Assembly: GCF_039545035.1 (NCBI RefSeq)
Contig: NZ_BAABRO010000001.1
Span: 558,001-622,000, forward strand
DNA length: 64,000 nt
Source of the DNA: Novipirellula caenicola
GTDB taxonomy: Bacteria > Planctomycetota > Planctomycetia > Pirellulales > Pirellulaceae
Reading direction: 5' to 3'
The notes under the pieces were generated by a model. It had not been told where the DNA came from, searched no databases, and was given only the letters and a program-made list of their open reading frames with translations. The first letter of the stretch is position 1. Each line of letters starts with the position of its first letter. Below, one piece after another: positions 57,701-64,000 of the stretch. Both the position numbers and the translations under genes were made by a program.

Positions 57701-60700
57701 CCCGGCGGCAATTCACAGAAATCGTAATCGACGATATTGGCACCCGCCAACAAGGTCATTCCGAGCAAGTCCTGATCCAACACCACCCCGCCGCCGCTGC
57801 CGACGACCTGGCCGCCTTGGAAGAACCCATCAGGCTGCTGTTCAAAGATTTGGTATTCGCCCGGCCGTAGTCCTTCGAAGCTGTATTGACCTTGGGCGTC
57901 GGTGGTCGTACGTGCCAAAACTTGACCGTTGCCGTCTCGCAGCTCGATCGTTACCCCGGCAATCGGATCTTCGTCGGGATCTCGCACACAGTCGCCGTTG
58001 CTGTCGACATACACCACCCCGCTAATCGACCCTGGCATTAGTTCGCCAAAGTTGTACTGGGTCAATCGATCGCCCCAGCCGATCGGGATGCTCGAAATGA
58101 CATCGTCGACCGAATCATCGCCCCCGTTACTGCCGGCTTGTTGTCCTCCTTGCAACCATCCGGTCGGCTGCATTTCGCGAACCGTATAGGATCCGGCGGG
58201 CAGATAGGTGAACCGGTAAGCTCCGTTGGCATCGGTACGAGTGGACGCTACTTTTTCGCCATTGCTGTTGAACAATTCCACCAGCACGTTTCCGATTCCG
58301 GCTTCGCCCGCGTCACGACGATTATCGTTATCACGGTCGTCATACACCACGCCGCTGATTTCCGCAGGTGGGCGTTCACAGAAATCGTAGTCCACGGCGA
58401 CTTCGGCCGACGCCAAGGTGATTTGGCTGATCCGGTTCGGTGGATTTGCCACACCGCCCGCTGAACCGGCGTGAGACGTGCCTTCGAAGTAGCCGTCCAC
58501 TTCGCCTTCGATCACGGTGTACTGGCCAGGCGCGATGTTGGTGAACGAATACTTGCCCTCGGCATTGGTCGTGGTCCGAGCGACCTCGTTTCCGTTGGTG
58601 TCGAGCAAACGGATCACGACGCCCGACGGAGTGACTTCGCCTTCGTCGTAATCACAATCGTCATCGGCATCGACATGCACACGGCCCGAGAGCGTTGCGC
58701 CGACCAATTCGCCAAAGTTGTACTCGACTCCGGATTGACCTTGCTTCAATTCGATATCGATCAGCGAGTCGCCGTCGCTTCCGAGTCGTCCGATGGGCGT
58801 CCCCGAGACGGTGCCGGCGGTGTCTTTCCCGTCGTAGTAATTGTTCGGTTGCGTTTCGACCAAGCGATAGACGCCGGGCACAATCCCTTTAAACTCGTAA
58901 CGTCCATTTGCATCGGTGACGGCGGTGGCGACAACCTTGCCATTTGAATCGATCAATGAAACCGTGGTTCCAGCGATGCCTTCTTCGCCTCCGTCGCGTT
59001 TACCATCATCGCTGCGGTCGTGATAGACGTAACCGCTAATTGTGGCCGGCGCGATTTCACAGAAGTTGTATTCAACGCCGCGTCCATTGGCGGTCATCGT
59101 GATCTCTTGGATCAAACCACCACCCACGGCGGTCCCCGACGCCGAACCATCCACACGACCAACATGCGCACCGCCATCAATCAGTCCGGCTGGCGTGTAT
59201 TCAACGATCCGATAGTTGCCGATCGGCAGCTCGTCAAACTCGTAACTTCCGTCGGCCGCCGTGCGTGTTTCGGCAATGATCGTGCCGAAGGAGTCTTGCA
59301 GTACCACACGCACGCCTTCGAGCGGTTTGTTGCCCGGCGCGTCGTGCGGGCCTTCACAATCTTCGCCGGGTGCTACCAAGTACACAAAACCGGTGATCGA
59401 TCCAAACGGTGTTTCGCCAAAGTTGTAGTTGACCCCGGCGCTGGATCCGGCCAACACGATGTCATGGATCGCATCGCCAGGGTTGTCGGCTCGTCCCACG
59501 ACGCGGCCATTGATCGTTCCGGGCGTATCAAGACCATCGTTCAAGTACGCAGGCTGGTCGACTTCGATGACTTTATAGGTCCCCGGAGCCAAACCGTTAA
59601 ACGAATACGAACCGTCCGCCGCAGTGGTTACGGTAATCGCCGACTGAGCTGAAATGGTGTTGATTGGAACCAATTGCACGCGAACACCGGCGATGCCGGT
59701 TTCACCAGCGTCTTTTTGGCCGTCGTTATCGTCGTCACGATAGACGTAGCCTGACACCGATGCCGCTTGAGCTTCGGCGAAATCGTAACGCACCGCGTCA
59801 GTATCCCCGAGCGGAATATCGATATCCGCCAACACGTCGATCGATTCGACACGTCCGCTGGCAACGCCATCGACGGAGCCTGGAATGGCACCGACGCTGA
59901 ACAATCCATCGGGTTGGGTTTCGACAATTCGATAGCGTCCGGGGGCAAGTCCCAACGCGCGAGGGAAAACGTATTGTCCATCGCCATCGGTCGTCGTGTG
60001 ATGCCCGGTATCGACGTAACGATTGGTCGCTTCGTCCCATTTGAACAGCGAAATCGTTACCCCACCGACGGCCGCTTCGCCGTTGTCACGGGTTTTGTTC
60101 AAATTGTTGTCGAGCCAAACTTGGCCGGCGATTGAAATTGGTTTGGCGATCTGGCCGGTCGTCGCCACCGCGGCAGCCGATCGGTTCGGACGGCTATCCA
60201 CGCCGGTCCCTTCGTCGGGCGGCAAGTTCAGTTTGTAGTCCGCGTTCGGATCGCCGTAGTCGTTCAGAAAGACCGCATCGGCATGCGATGTTTCGTAGTG
60301 GGGCGCATTGAAGGTGGCTTCGAGAATCGAATCCTGGAACTCTTGCCCCGATGCGATCACATCCAAACGGCTATTGAATTGATCCAAATCCGGCAGGTTG
60401 CGAAGCACTTCGTCGACATCGATCGTGAACTCCAACCGGTCGCCGGCGCGAAATCCCGACAACCGCAGTATCAATTCCTGGCCGCCATCTTCGACTTCGG
60501 CGGTGGCTTCGACCGTATGCCCATCGGCCGTCAGAATACGCACGATTTGAAAGTTGTGCGCGCCGTTCTTGCCACGGCCACCGAGTTCAGTGTCGTAGAT
60601 CAAATCGCCAACGGTGATCCCATCGCCGTCTTTGTCAGTGCGGATTCGTAGCTCGCTCAACTCGGTGCCCTCCGCACCGCCGGTGAACGACAAGATGAAT

Positions 60701-60900
60701 CGGTCGCCTCGCGAGTCACTGCCGACGTCTTGGTCCGATTCCAAATAATCGGTCTCGATATAGACGACGCCGACGTGAATTGGATCGGCCGCGAACAATC
60801 GACGACTCTCAAGCTTTTCGGACGTCAATATTCGTCGCTTGACGTTCTTGGTCCGTGTACTGCTTTGGATCGATCGGCTGCGTTTTGATTTCCAAATCAC
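54754..60900 (-). CDS. Giant secreted protein with twelve SdrD-B-like repeats and FG-GAP C-terminus
   Basis: A protein of about 2048 residues. GTG at 60900 has GGAGG eight bases upstream; a GTG at 60909 overlaps that site. A basic N-terminus is followed by LTSEKLESRRLFAAD, a LEPR-XLL-like signature. A non-repetitive region (about 40-250) precedes twelve SdrD-B/CNA-B-like modules (about 257-1690), each opening with SISGVVY or similar. Repeats 7-9 are exactly 110 residues each. The C-terminus (about 1800-2051) holds five GDWDGDGKDE-like FG-GAP/VCBS calcium motifs. It is likely an exported adhesin-like rod, perhaps needing calcium. No LPxTG or other anchor is visible. Confidence 0.88.
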   Translation of the reverse strand: MIWKSKRSRSIQSSTRTKNVKRRILTSEKLESRRLFAADPIHVGVVYIETDYLESDQDVGSDSRGDRFILSFTGGAEGTELSELRIRTDKDGDGITVGDLIYDTELGGRGKNGAHNFQIVRILTADGHTVEATAEVEDGGQELILRLSGFRAGDRLEFTIDVDEVLRNLPDLDQFNSRLDVIASGQEFQDSILEATFNAPHYETSHADAVFLNDYGDPNADYKLNLPPDEGTGVDSRPNRSAAAVATTGQIAKPISIAGQVWLDNNLNKTRDNGEAAVGGVTISLFKWDEATNRYVDTGHHTTTDGDGQYVFPRALGLAPGRYRIVETQPDGLFSVGAIPGSVDGVASGRVESIDVLADIDIPLGDTDAVRYDFAEAQAASVSGYVYRDDDNDGQKDAGETGIAGVRVQLVPINTISAQSAITVTTAADGSYSFNGLAPGTYKVIEVDQPAYLNDGLDTPGTINGRVVGRADNPGDAIHDIVLAGSSAGVNYNFGETPFGSITGFVYLVAPGEDCEGPHDAPGNKPLEGVRVVLQDSFGTIIAETRTAADGSYEFDELPIGNYRIVEYTPAGLIDGGAHVGRVDGSASGTAVGGGLIQEITMTANGRGVEYNFCEIAPATISGYVYHDRSDDGKRDGGEEGIAGTTVSLIDSNGKVVATAVTDANGRYEFKGIVPGVYRLVETQPNNYYDGKDTAGTVSGTPIGRLGSDGDSLIDIELKQGQSGVEYNFGELVGATLSGRVHVDADDDCDYDEGEVTPSGVVIRLLDTNGNEVARTTTNAEGKYSFTNIAPGQYTVIEGEVDGYFEGTSHAGSAGGVANPPNRISQITLASAEVAVDYDFCERPPAEISGVVYDDRDNDNRRDAGEAGIGNVLVELFNSNGEKVASTRTDANGAYRFTYLPAGSYTVREMQPTGWLQGGQQAGSNGGDDSVDDVISSIPIGWGDRLTQYNFGELMPGSISGVVYVDSNGDCVRDPDEDPIAGVTIELRDGNGQVLARTTTDAQGQYSFEGLRPGEYQIFEQQPDGFFQGGQVVGSGGGVVLDQDLLGMTLLAGANIVDYDFCELPPGSISGVVYIDADGNFQRDTGESPIRNVTIELRNEQGVIVATTVTDANGRYLFEGLAPGKYQIFEQQPSGYFQGAQHIGSGGGTILDQDLTGLTLTAGRDVVDYNFGELPPGSISGVVYIDADADLQRDSEEATIAGVKVDLRDANGKVIASTVTDANGRYRFDGLAPGDYQIFEHQPAGYYQGGQHIGSGGGTILGDDLTGVTLATGRNIVDYDFGELLPGSISGYVHVDSNGNCTYEEGEKPIAGVRVELRDEDGNRIAETTTDASGLYRFGNLPPGRYHIVEIQPDGFFQGGQSIGSGGGEVIGDDHMALDLVAGANVVHYDFCEREPSTISGSVWKETDLDRVFNSGDIPLGNILIDLLDEAGNRIAQTRTDAFGNYRFANLAPGTYSVYEHQPTDLFDGGAVAGSAGGAVTADDLISGIKLTGGTNAVDYDFPEVPPATISGYVFQDGSAIPTNTPPSAEDLRDYKDGLLTDDDILIGGVTLELRNVLGEAFTSDRALAGVYPDGVIRVTTDEFGYYEFTGLRPGTYSVYQVQPENYIDGLDTAGSTGGVAVNPADALSEDDAIRVQTLALSEATDPRDDAILFINLAAGGSSRSNNFSEIAITEPAIPQLIEDPIEDVKVYTPIETFDPQIRLVGFGELQSFRRPMVADDEWAVSWHLSVINGGFPGGSAEDGSAVIKTVGATTMQENWTEGEHTSGRWVIVNADGEMMEIADRLTMGEADAVALTGDFDGDGKDEAVLFVNGHWFVDFNGNGRWDEGDMWIKLGTELDRPVVGDWDGDGKDDVAIFGRQWHRDPQRIKKDPGLPDPENKRRRELSAEALAKHVDDRGEDRERFLRRGNDGNLRADAVDHVFQYGEQVDTPIAGDWNGDGIDQIAVFRGGTWMLDTDGDGRWTQDDEKVEFGRPGDEPIVGDFNGDGIDEIGVVRGDVWIIDTDGDRKITGNDLQIEVPRPSGNSQPVVGDWDGDGRDEAGYYDEAA

Positions 60901-61043
60901 CCGAGGCACCTCCGTGTGCGATGAACAAATAGGATCGTCTTTCGCTTCCGCGAGAGAAACGATTGAGCATACTTTCGCAAAGCGAAAAGCGACTCATGAT
61001 GGGTTGTTTTTGTCGTTGGCTAAGCGTTTAGCTTGAGCGTCGA

Positions 61044-62111
61044 CTAGCGTTCAATGGGAAACGTTCCCTCGGCGATGCGGCTGTCCGAACGATGCAGTTC
61101 GTCCAAACTCCATCGTCGCAGCGTGGCGTCATACCCACCCGAAAACAGGCTGCCGCCGGTTGCGGTCAACGTAGAAACCGTCCCCACATGTCCCTCGAGC
61201 CGGTGTCGGATGACGCCGGTATCGGTATTGACGATGTGAATGACGTTATCCGACCCCGCCACGGCGATATGTTGACTGTCAATCGTTGCAATCGCAAACA
61301 GCCGACCTGACGTGACGGCAATGCTGTGAATCTTCTTTTGATTCAACGTGTCGTAAACAGTGACCACCCCATCTTCGGCGACGGTGATCACATTATTGCT
61401 ATGCGGATGAAACGCAATGTCACGAATCCGGGCGGAATGCAAGTGCGGTTCGGCGATCAGATTCCCCGATTGTGGATCAAACAGATGCAAATCCCCACTG
61501 CGACCTCCGACTGCCAACACTCGCATATCATCGCGATAAGCAATGCTGCGAAGGTCGTTACAATCGCACGAGAATTTGGGAGTTTCGTTGCCAACGGCGC
61601 CAATGATGAACACCTTGGGATCGAACCCGACCGCGGCAATCTTGGTTCCGTCCGGTGAAAAGCACACACACGCTAGCGCCGGAGTCCCCTGCATCCGCTG
61701 GCCGATTTCAAACGATCGTTTGCGGTCCCAGAGGATCAATTGCCCATCGTTACCGGCCGAAACAAGCGAGTCGCCGGTATTGTCAAAGGACAAAGTGCGG
61801 ATCAGATCTCGGTGGCCCTTGAGCGTATGCTGCACCTTGAGCGTCGCGACATCGATGATGCGAATCCCAAAATCGTCACCTGCGGCGGCCAACAATTCAC
61901 CGCGAGGATCGGCGGCGACCGCGGTCACCAGCGGCGGCGACGTACGATCCCCGATCGGTTCCAACCGGATCACCCGGCTTGGGAACGACGGATGCCCCAG
62001 TGCATTGGCAATCGCTGGCGTTTCGGCTAGCAAAACATCCGCAGTGCTCACGGCGATCATCGCCGTCGTGGCGGTGGCAATCCAAGTCCGGCGTGAAACA
62101 CAACGCGGCAT
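61044..62111 (-). CDS. Secreted WD40-repeat protein
   Basis: A protein of about 355 residues. The start MPRCVSRRTWIATATTAMIA resembles a Tat signal (SRRTW) and is followed by a hydrophobic stretch and AETPA. About six or seven WD-like blades follow, e.g. KGHRDLIRTLSFDNTGDSLV then SAGNDGQLILWDRKR, and the last, HVGTVSTLTATGGSLF then SGGYDATLRRWSLD. It should form a propeller that binds another protein. ATG at 62111 is chosen because it gives the signal; ATG at 62213 would add 34 residues before it. Function and partner unknown. It lies 143 bases upstream of the SdrD-like giant. Confidence 0.85.
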   Translation of the reverse strand: MPRCVSRRTWIATATTAMIAVSTADVLLAETPAIANALGHPSFPSRVIRLEPIGDRTSPPLVTAVAADPRGELLAAAGDDFGIRIIDVATLKVQHTLKGHRDLIRTLSFDNTGDSLVSAGNDGQLILWDRKRSFEIGQRMQGTPALACVCFSPDGTKIAAVGFDPKVFIIGAVGNETPKFSCDCNDLRSIAYRDDMRVLAVGGRSGDLHLFDPQSGNLIAEPHLHSARIRDIAFHPHSNNVITVAEDGVVTVYDTLNQKKIHSIAVTSGRLFAIATIDSQHIAVAGSDNVIHIVNTDTGVIRHRLEGHVGTVSTLTATGGSLFSGGYDATLRRWSLDELHRSDSRIAEGTFPIER

Positions 62112-62432
62112 AGCTGATCCCTCAAAAACGAACGAGTAATCCAGGGGCGAGGACGCAGCATCCATTTCGTGTTTCACCACGAAGTGTACAAATGTCGCCG
62201 AAACGTTCGACATGGCCGCGCATAGACCCAGTTACTGTCTAAATCGGCAGTCCGAAAAACCGTCATGAACGGAATAATCGGAAAAGTCGAATTTGCGGGA
62301 AGGCCTCACGCATCTAGCGATGCTAGCCTCGATCGCTTGCCTCGACGGCATCACTTTCGTCGATCGCCCGAGGGCATCTGCCACGATCTTGGCAGACGCC
62401 CCGTTCGCGTTCGTCGCTTGTGCCCTGCCAGC
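62112..62432. other. Short gap between glgB and the WD40 gene
   Basis: 321 bases with no supported gene; it may hold the WD40 promoter. No clear terminator of glgB could be seen. Confidence 0.4.
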
Positions 62433-64000
62433 CTACTCTTCCAAGCGGAACATCACGGTTCCCAACGGCGGCAGGTCGACCGAGATGCTGTCGGGACGTT
62501 CGTGGTGCCCTTCGCCGAACGTTTTGCGGCCTGGGTAATTGCCGACATTCGATCCACCGTAGGCTTCGCCGTCGCTGTTGAAGATCTCTTTCCAGAAACC
62601 ACTCGCCGGCACCCCGACACGATAGCCTTTGCGAACGACGGGGGTGAAGTTGCTGCAGATTAAGATTGGCGGTGTCCCCTCGAGTCCCTTTCGCAGGTAC
62701 ACCAGCGTGCTCTCATCGGCATTCAAGCAATCGATCCACTCGAACCCATCGCCGCTGAAATCGAGTTGATGCAGTGCAGGATTTTCGATGACCAATTTGT
62801 TCAAATCGGCGACCAACTGCTGCACACCTCGATGGGTCGCGAAATCCAACAGAATCCAATCGGGACCGTCGTCGTGGTTCCACTCGGTCCACTGAGCCAA
62901 CTCGCCTCCCATGAACAACAACTTCTTGCCCGGGTGCGTCCACATGTAGGAGTACAACAAACGCAAGTTGGCAAATTTCTGCCACATGTCGCCTGGCATC
63001 TGGCTGATCAACGAACCCTTGCCGTGCACGACTTCGTCATGCGACAGCGGCAACATAAAGTTTTCGGTGAAGGCATAAATCAGACTGAACGTCAATTCGT
63101 TTTGATGGTACTTGCGATGAATCGGTTCATTGTGCATGTACGACAACGTGTCGTTCATCCAGCCCATGTTCCATTTGTAGGTAAATCCGAGTCCGCCATC
63201 GTCGACCGGTCGTGACACGCCGGGCCACGCGGTTGATTCTTCGGCCGCTGTGACCACGCCTGGGTATTTCTCGTGAATGGCCGTGTTGAATTCACGCAAA
63301 AAGTCAATCGCTTCGAGATTCTCGCGGCCACCATACTGGTTCGGAATCCACTGGCCTTCTTCGCGGCTGTAATCCAAATACAACATCGATGCCACCGCGT
63401 CCACGCGAAGCCCGTCGATGTGATACTTGTCCAACCAGAACAACGCATTGGCGACCAAGAAGTTGCGAACTTCGTTGCGGCCAAAGTTAAAGATCATCGT
63501 GCCCCAATCCGGATGCTCTCCTTGGCGTGGATCGGCGTGTTCGTACAACGGCGACCCGTCAAAACGACGCAGCCCATGTGCGTCTTTGGGGAAGTGCGCG
63601 GGCACCCAATCGATCAAAACGCCGATGCCGTGCTGGTGCATGTAATCGACGAAGAACATGAAATCTTCGGGGCTGCCGTGACGGCTTGTCGGCGCGAAAT
63701 AACCAACGGTTTGGTAGCCCCATGAACCCGTGAAAGGATGCTCACTGACCGGCATCAGTTCAACGTGCGTGAAATTCATGCGATGACAATACTCGGCCAA
63801 ACGGCGAGCCAAGTCACGATAATTTAGCCAGCCATGGGTTCGGCCTGGGCCTTTCTGCCAGCTGCCCAAGTGCACTTCGTACACGTTCATCGGCTCGTGC
63901 AGCGGGTTCCAATCGCTTCGTCGATCGATCCACTTGTTGTCCGACCATTGGTACGAGTTCAAGTTCGCGACGATCGACGCCGTCAATGGCGGCAACTCGG
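62433..64000 (-). CDS. glgB: 1,4-alpha-glucan branching enzyme, N-terminal part missing
   Basis: The gene runs off the right edge; 522 codons are visible and the frame is open to the end. The GH13 core is complete: [43 protein letters not shown] (region I), [20 protein letters not shown] (nucleophile Asp), [12 protein letters not shown] (acid Glu) and [15 protein letters not shown] (region IV). The all-beta C-terminal domain ends in VMFRLEE. It makes alpha-1,6 branches in glycogen. The missing part should hold the CBM48 domains. The start of the gene lies outside the window. Confidence 0.97.
   Translation of the reverse strand, partial: ELPPLTASIVANLNSYQWSDNKWIDRRSDWNPLHEPMNVYEVHLGSWQKGPGRTHGWLNYRDLARRLAEYCHRMNFTHVELMPVSEHPFTGSWGYQTVGYFAPTSRHGSPEDFMFFVDYMHQHGIGVLIDWVPAHFPKDAHGLRRFDGSPLYEHADPRQGEHPDWGTMIFNFGRNEVRNFLVANALFWLDKYHIDGLRVDAVASMLYLDYSREEGQWIPNQYGGRENLEAIDFLREFNTAIHEKYPGVVTAAEESTAWPGVSRPVDDGGLGFTYKWNMGWMNDTLSYMHNEPIHRKYHQNELTFSLIYAFTENFMLPLSHDEVVHGKGSLISQMPGDMWQKFANLRLLYSYMWTHPGKKLLFMGGELAQWTEWNHDDGPDWILLDFATHRGVQQLVADLNKLVIENPALHQLDFSGDGFEWIDCLNADESTLVYLRKGLEGTPPILICSNFTPVVRKGYRVGVPASGFWKEIFNSDGEAYGGSNVGNYPGRKTFGEGHHERPDSISVDLPPLGTVMFRLEE

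Noticed and set aside
56737-57870. 377-codon frame antisense to the SdrD-B repeats
   Set aside because: Repetitive mirror of the repeat region; long open frame is a consequence of repeat composition.

Overview
The window looks like chromosomal DNA from a planctomycete of the Rhodopirellula/Pirellula type. This is inferred from gene content, not from a search. The clues are a DUF1559 protein, two giant secreted proteins with an N-terminal LEPR-XLL-like signature, many secreted carboxypeptidase-regulatory-like proteins, two adjacent clpP genes, a YidC that appears to carry a PDZ domain, few Shine-Dalgarno sites and moderately high GC. I see no phage, IS element, integrase, CRISPR array or rRNA.

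Layout: 1-394 is the end of an SPFH/band-7 gene. 456-1663 is an array of about six 188-bp units made of stem-loops. 1.7-7.0 kb (minus strand) is a glycogen-breakdown cluster, glgP-malQ-yaiI plus a membrane protein. 7.5-11.6 kb (plus) holds a PRMT-like methyltransferase and a 991-residue secreted protein with a thioredoxin end. 11.6-15.8 kb (minus) holds DUF1559, a sugar epimerase, a thioredoxin-like protein and an orphan. 16.1-19.0 kb (plus) holds ychF, a membrane protein, an orphan and rdgB. 19.1-21.3 kb (minus) holds an enolase-superfamily enzyme and an orphan response regulator. A gene-poor stretch of 1.8 kb precedes glgX. 25.5-28.3 kb (plus) holds the clpP pair, tRNA-Glu(CUC), a DUF1579 protein and an SRPBCC protein. 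28.2-29.8 kb (minus) holds a hemolysin-III protein and an esterase. 30.0-32.7 kb (plus) holds an unusual two-domain protein that may be defence-related and a mannose-1-phosphate guanylyltransferase. 32.8-38.6 kb (minus) holds a small secreted protein, DUF202 and a 1467-residue FHA-like/coiled-coil/acidic/membrane protein. 39.5-41.6 kb (plus) holds a DksA/TraR-type zinc-finger protein and an HtrA protease. 41.8-44.2 kb (minus) is yidC. 44.7-49.6 kb (plus) is a 1623-residue thioredoxin + cyclophilin + cohesin-like + cadherin-like protein. Then come an HU gene, a proline-rich putative lipoprotein, a GGDEF/EAL protein (minus), a 2051-residue SdrD-B/FG-GAP giant (minus), a secreted WD40 protein (minus) and the truncated end of glgB (minus).

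How the genes work together: four glycogen enzymes (phosphorylase, 4-alpha-glucanotransferase, debranching enzyme, branching enzyme) lie in three separate places and could together turn over an alpha-glucan store. YidC, HtrA, the cyclophilin/thioredoxin giant and the other thioredoxin-fold proteins point to heavy investment in making and folding envelope proteins. The best candidates for undescribed biology are the 30.0-31.4 kb protein, the FHA-like/DUF202 pair, the thioredoxin-cyclophilin-cohesin fusion and the stem-loop repeat array.
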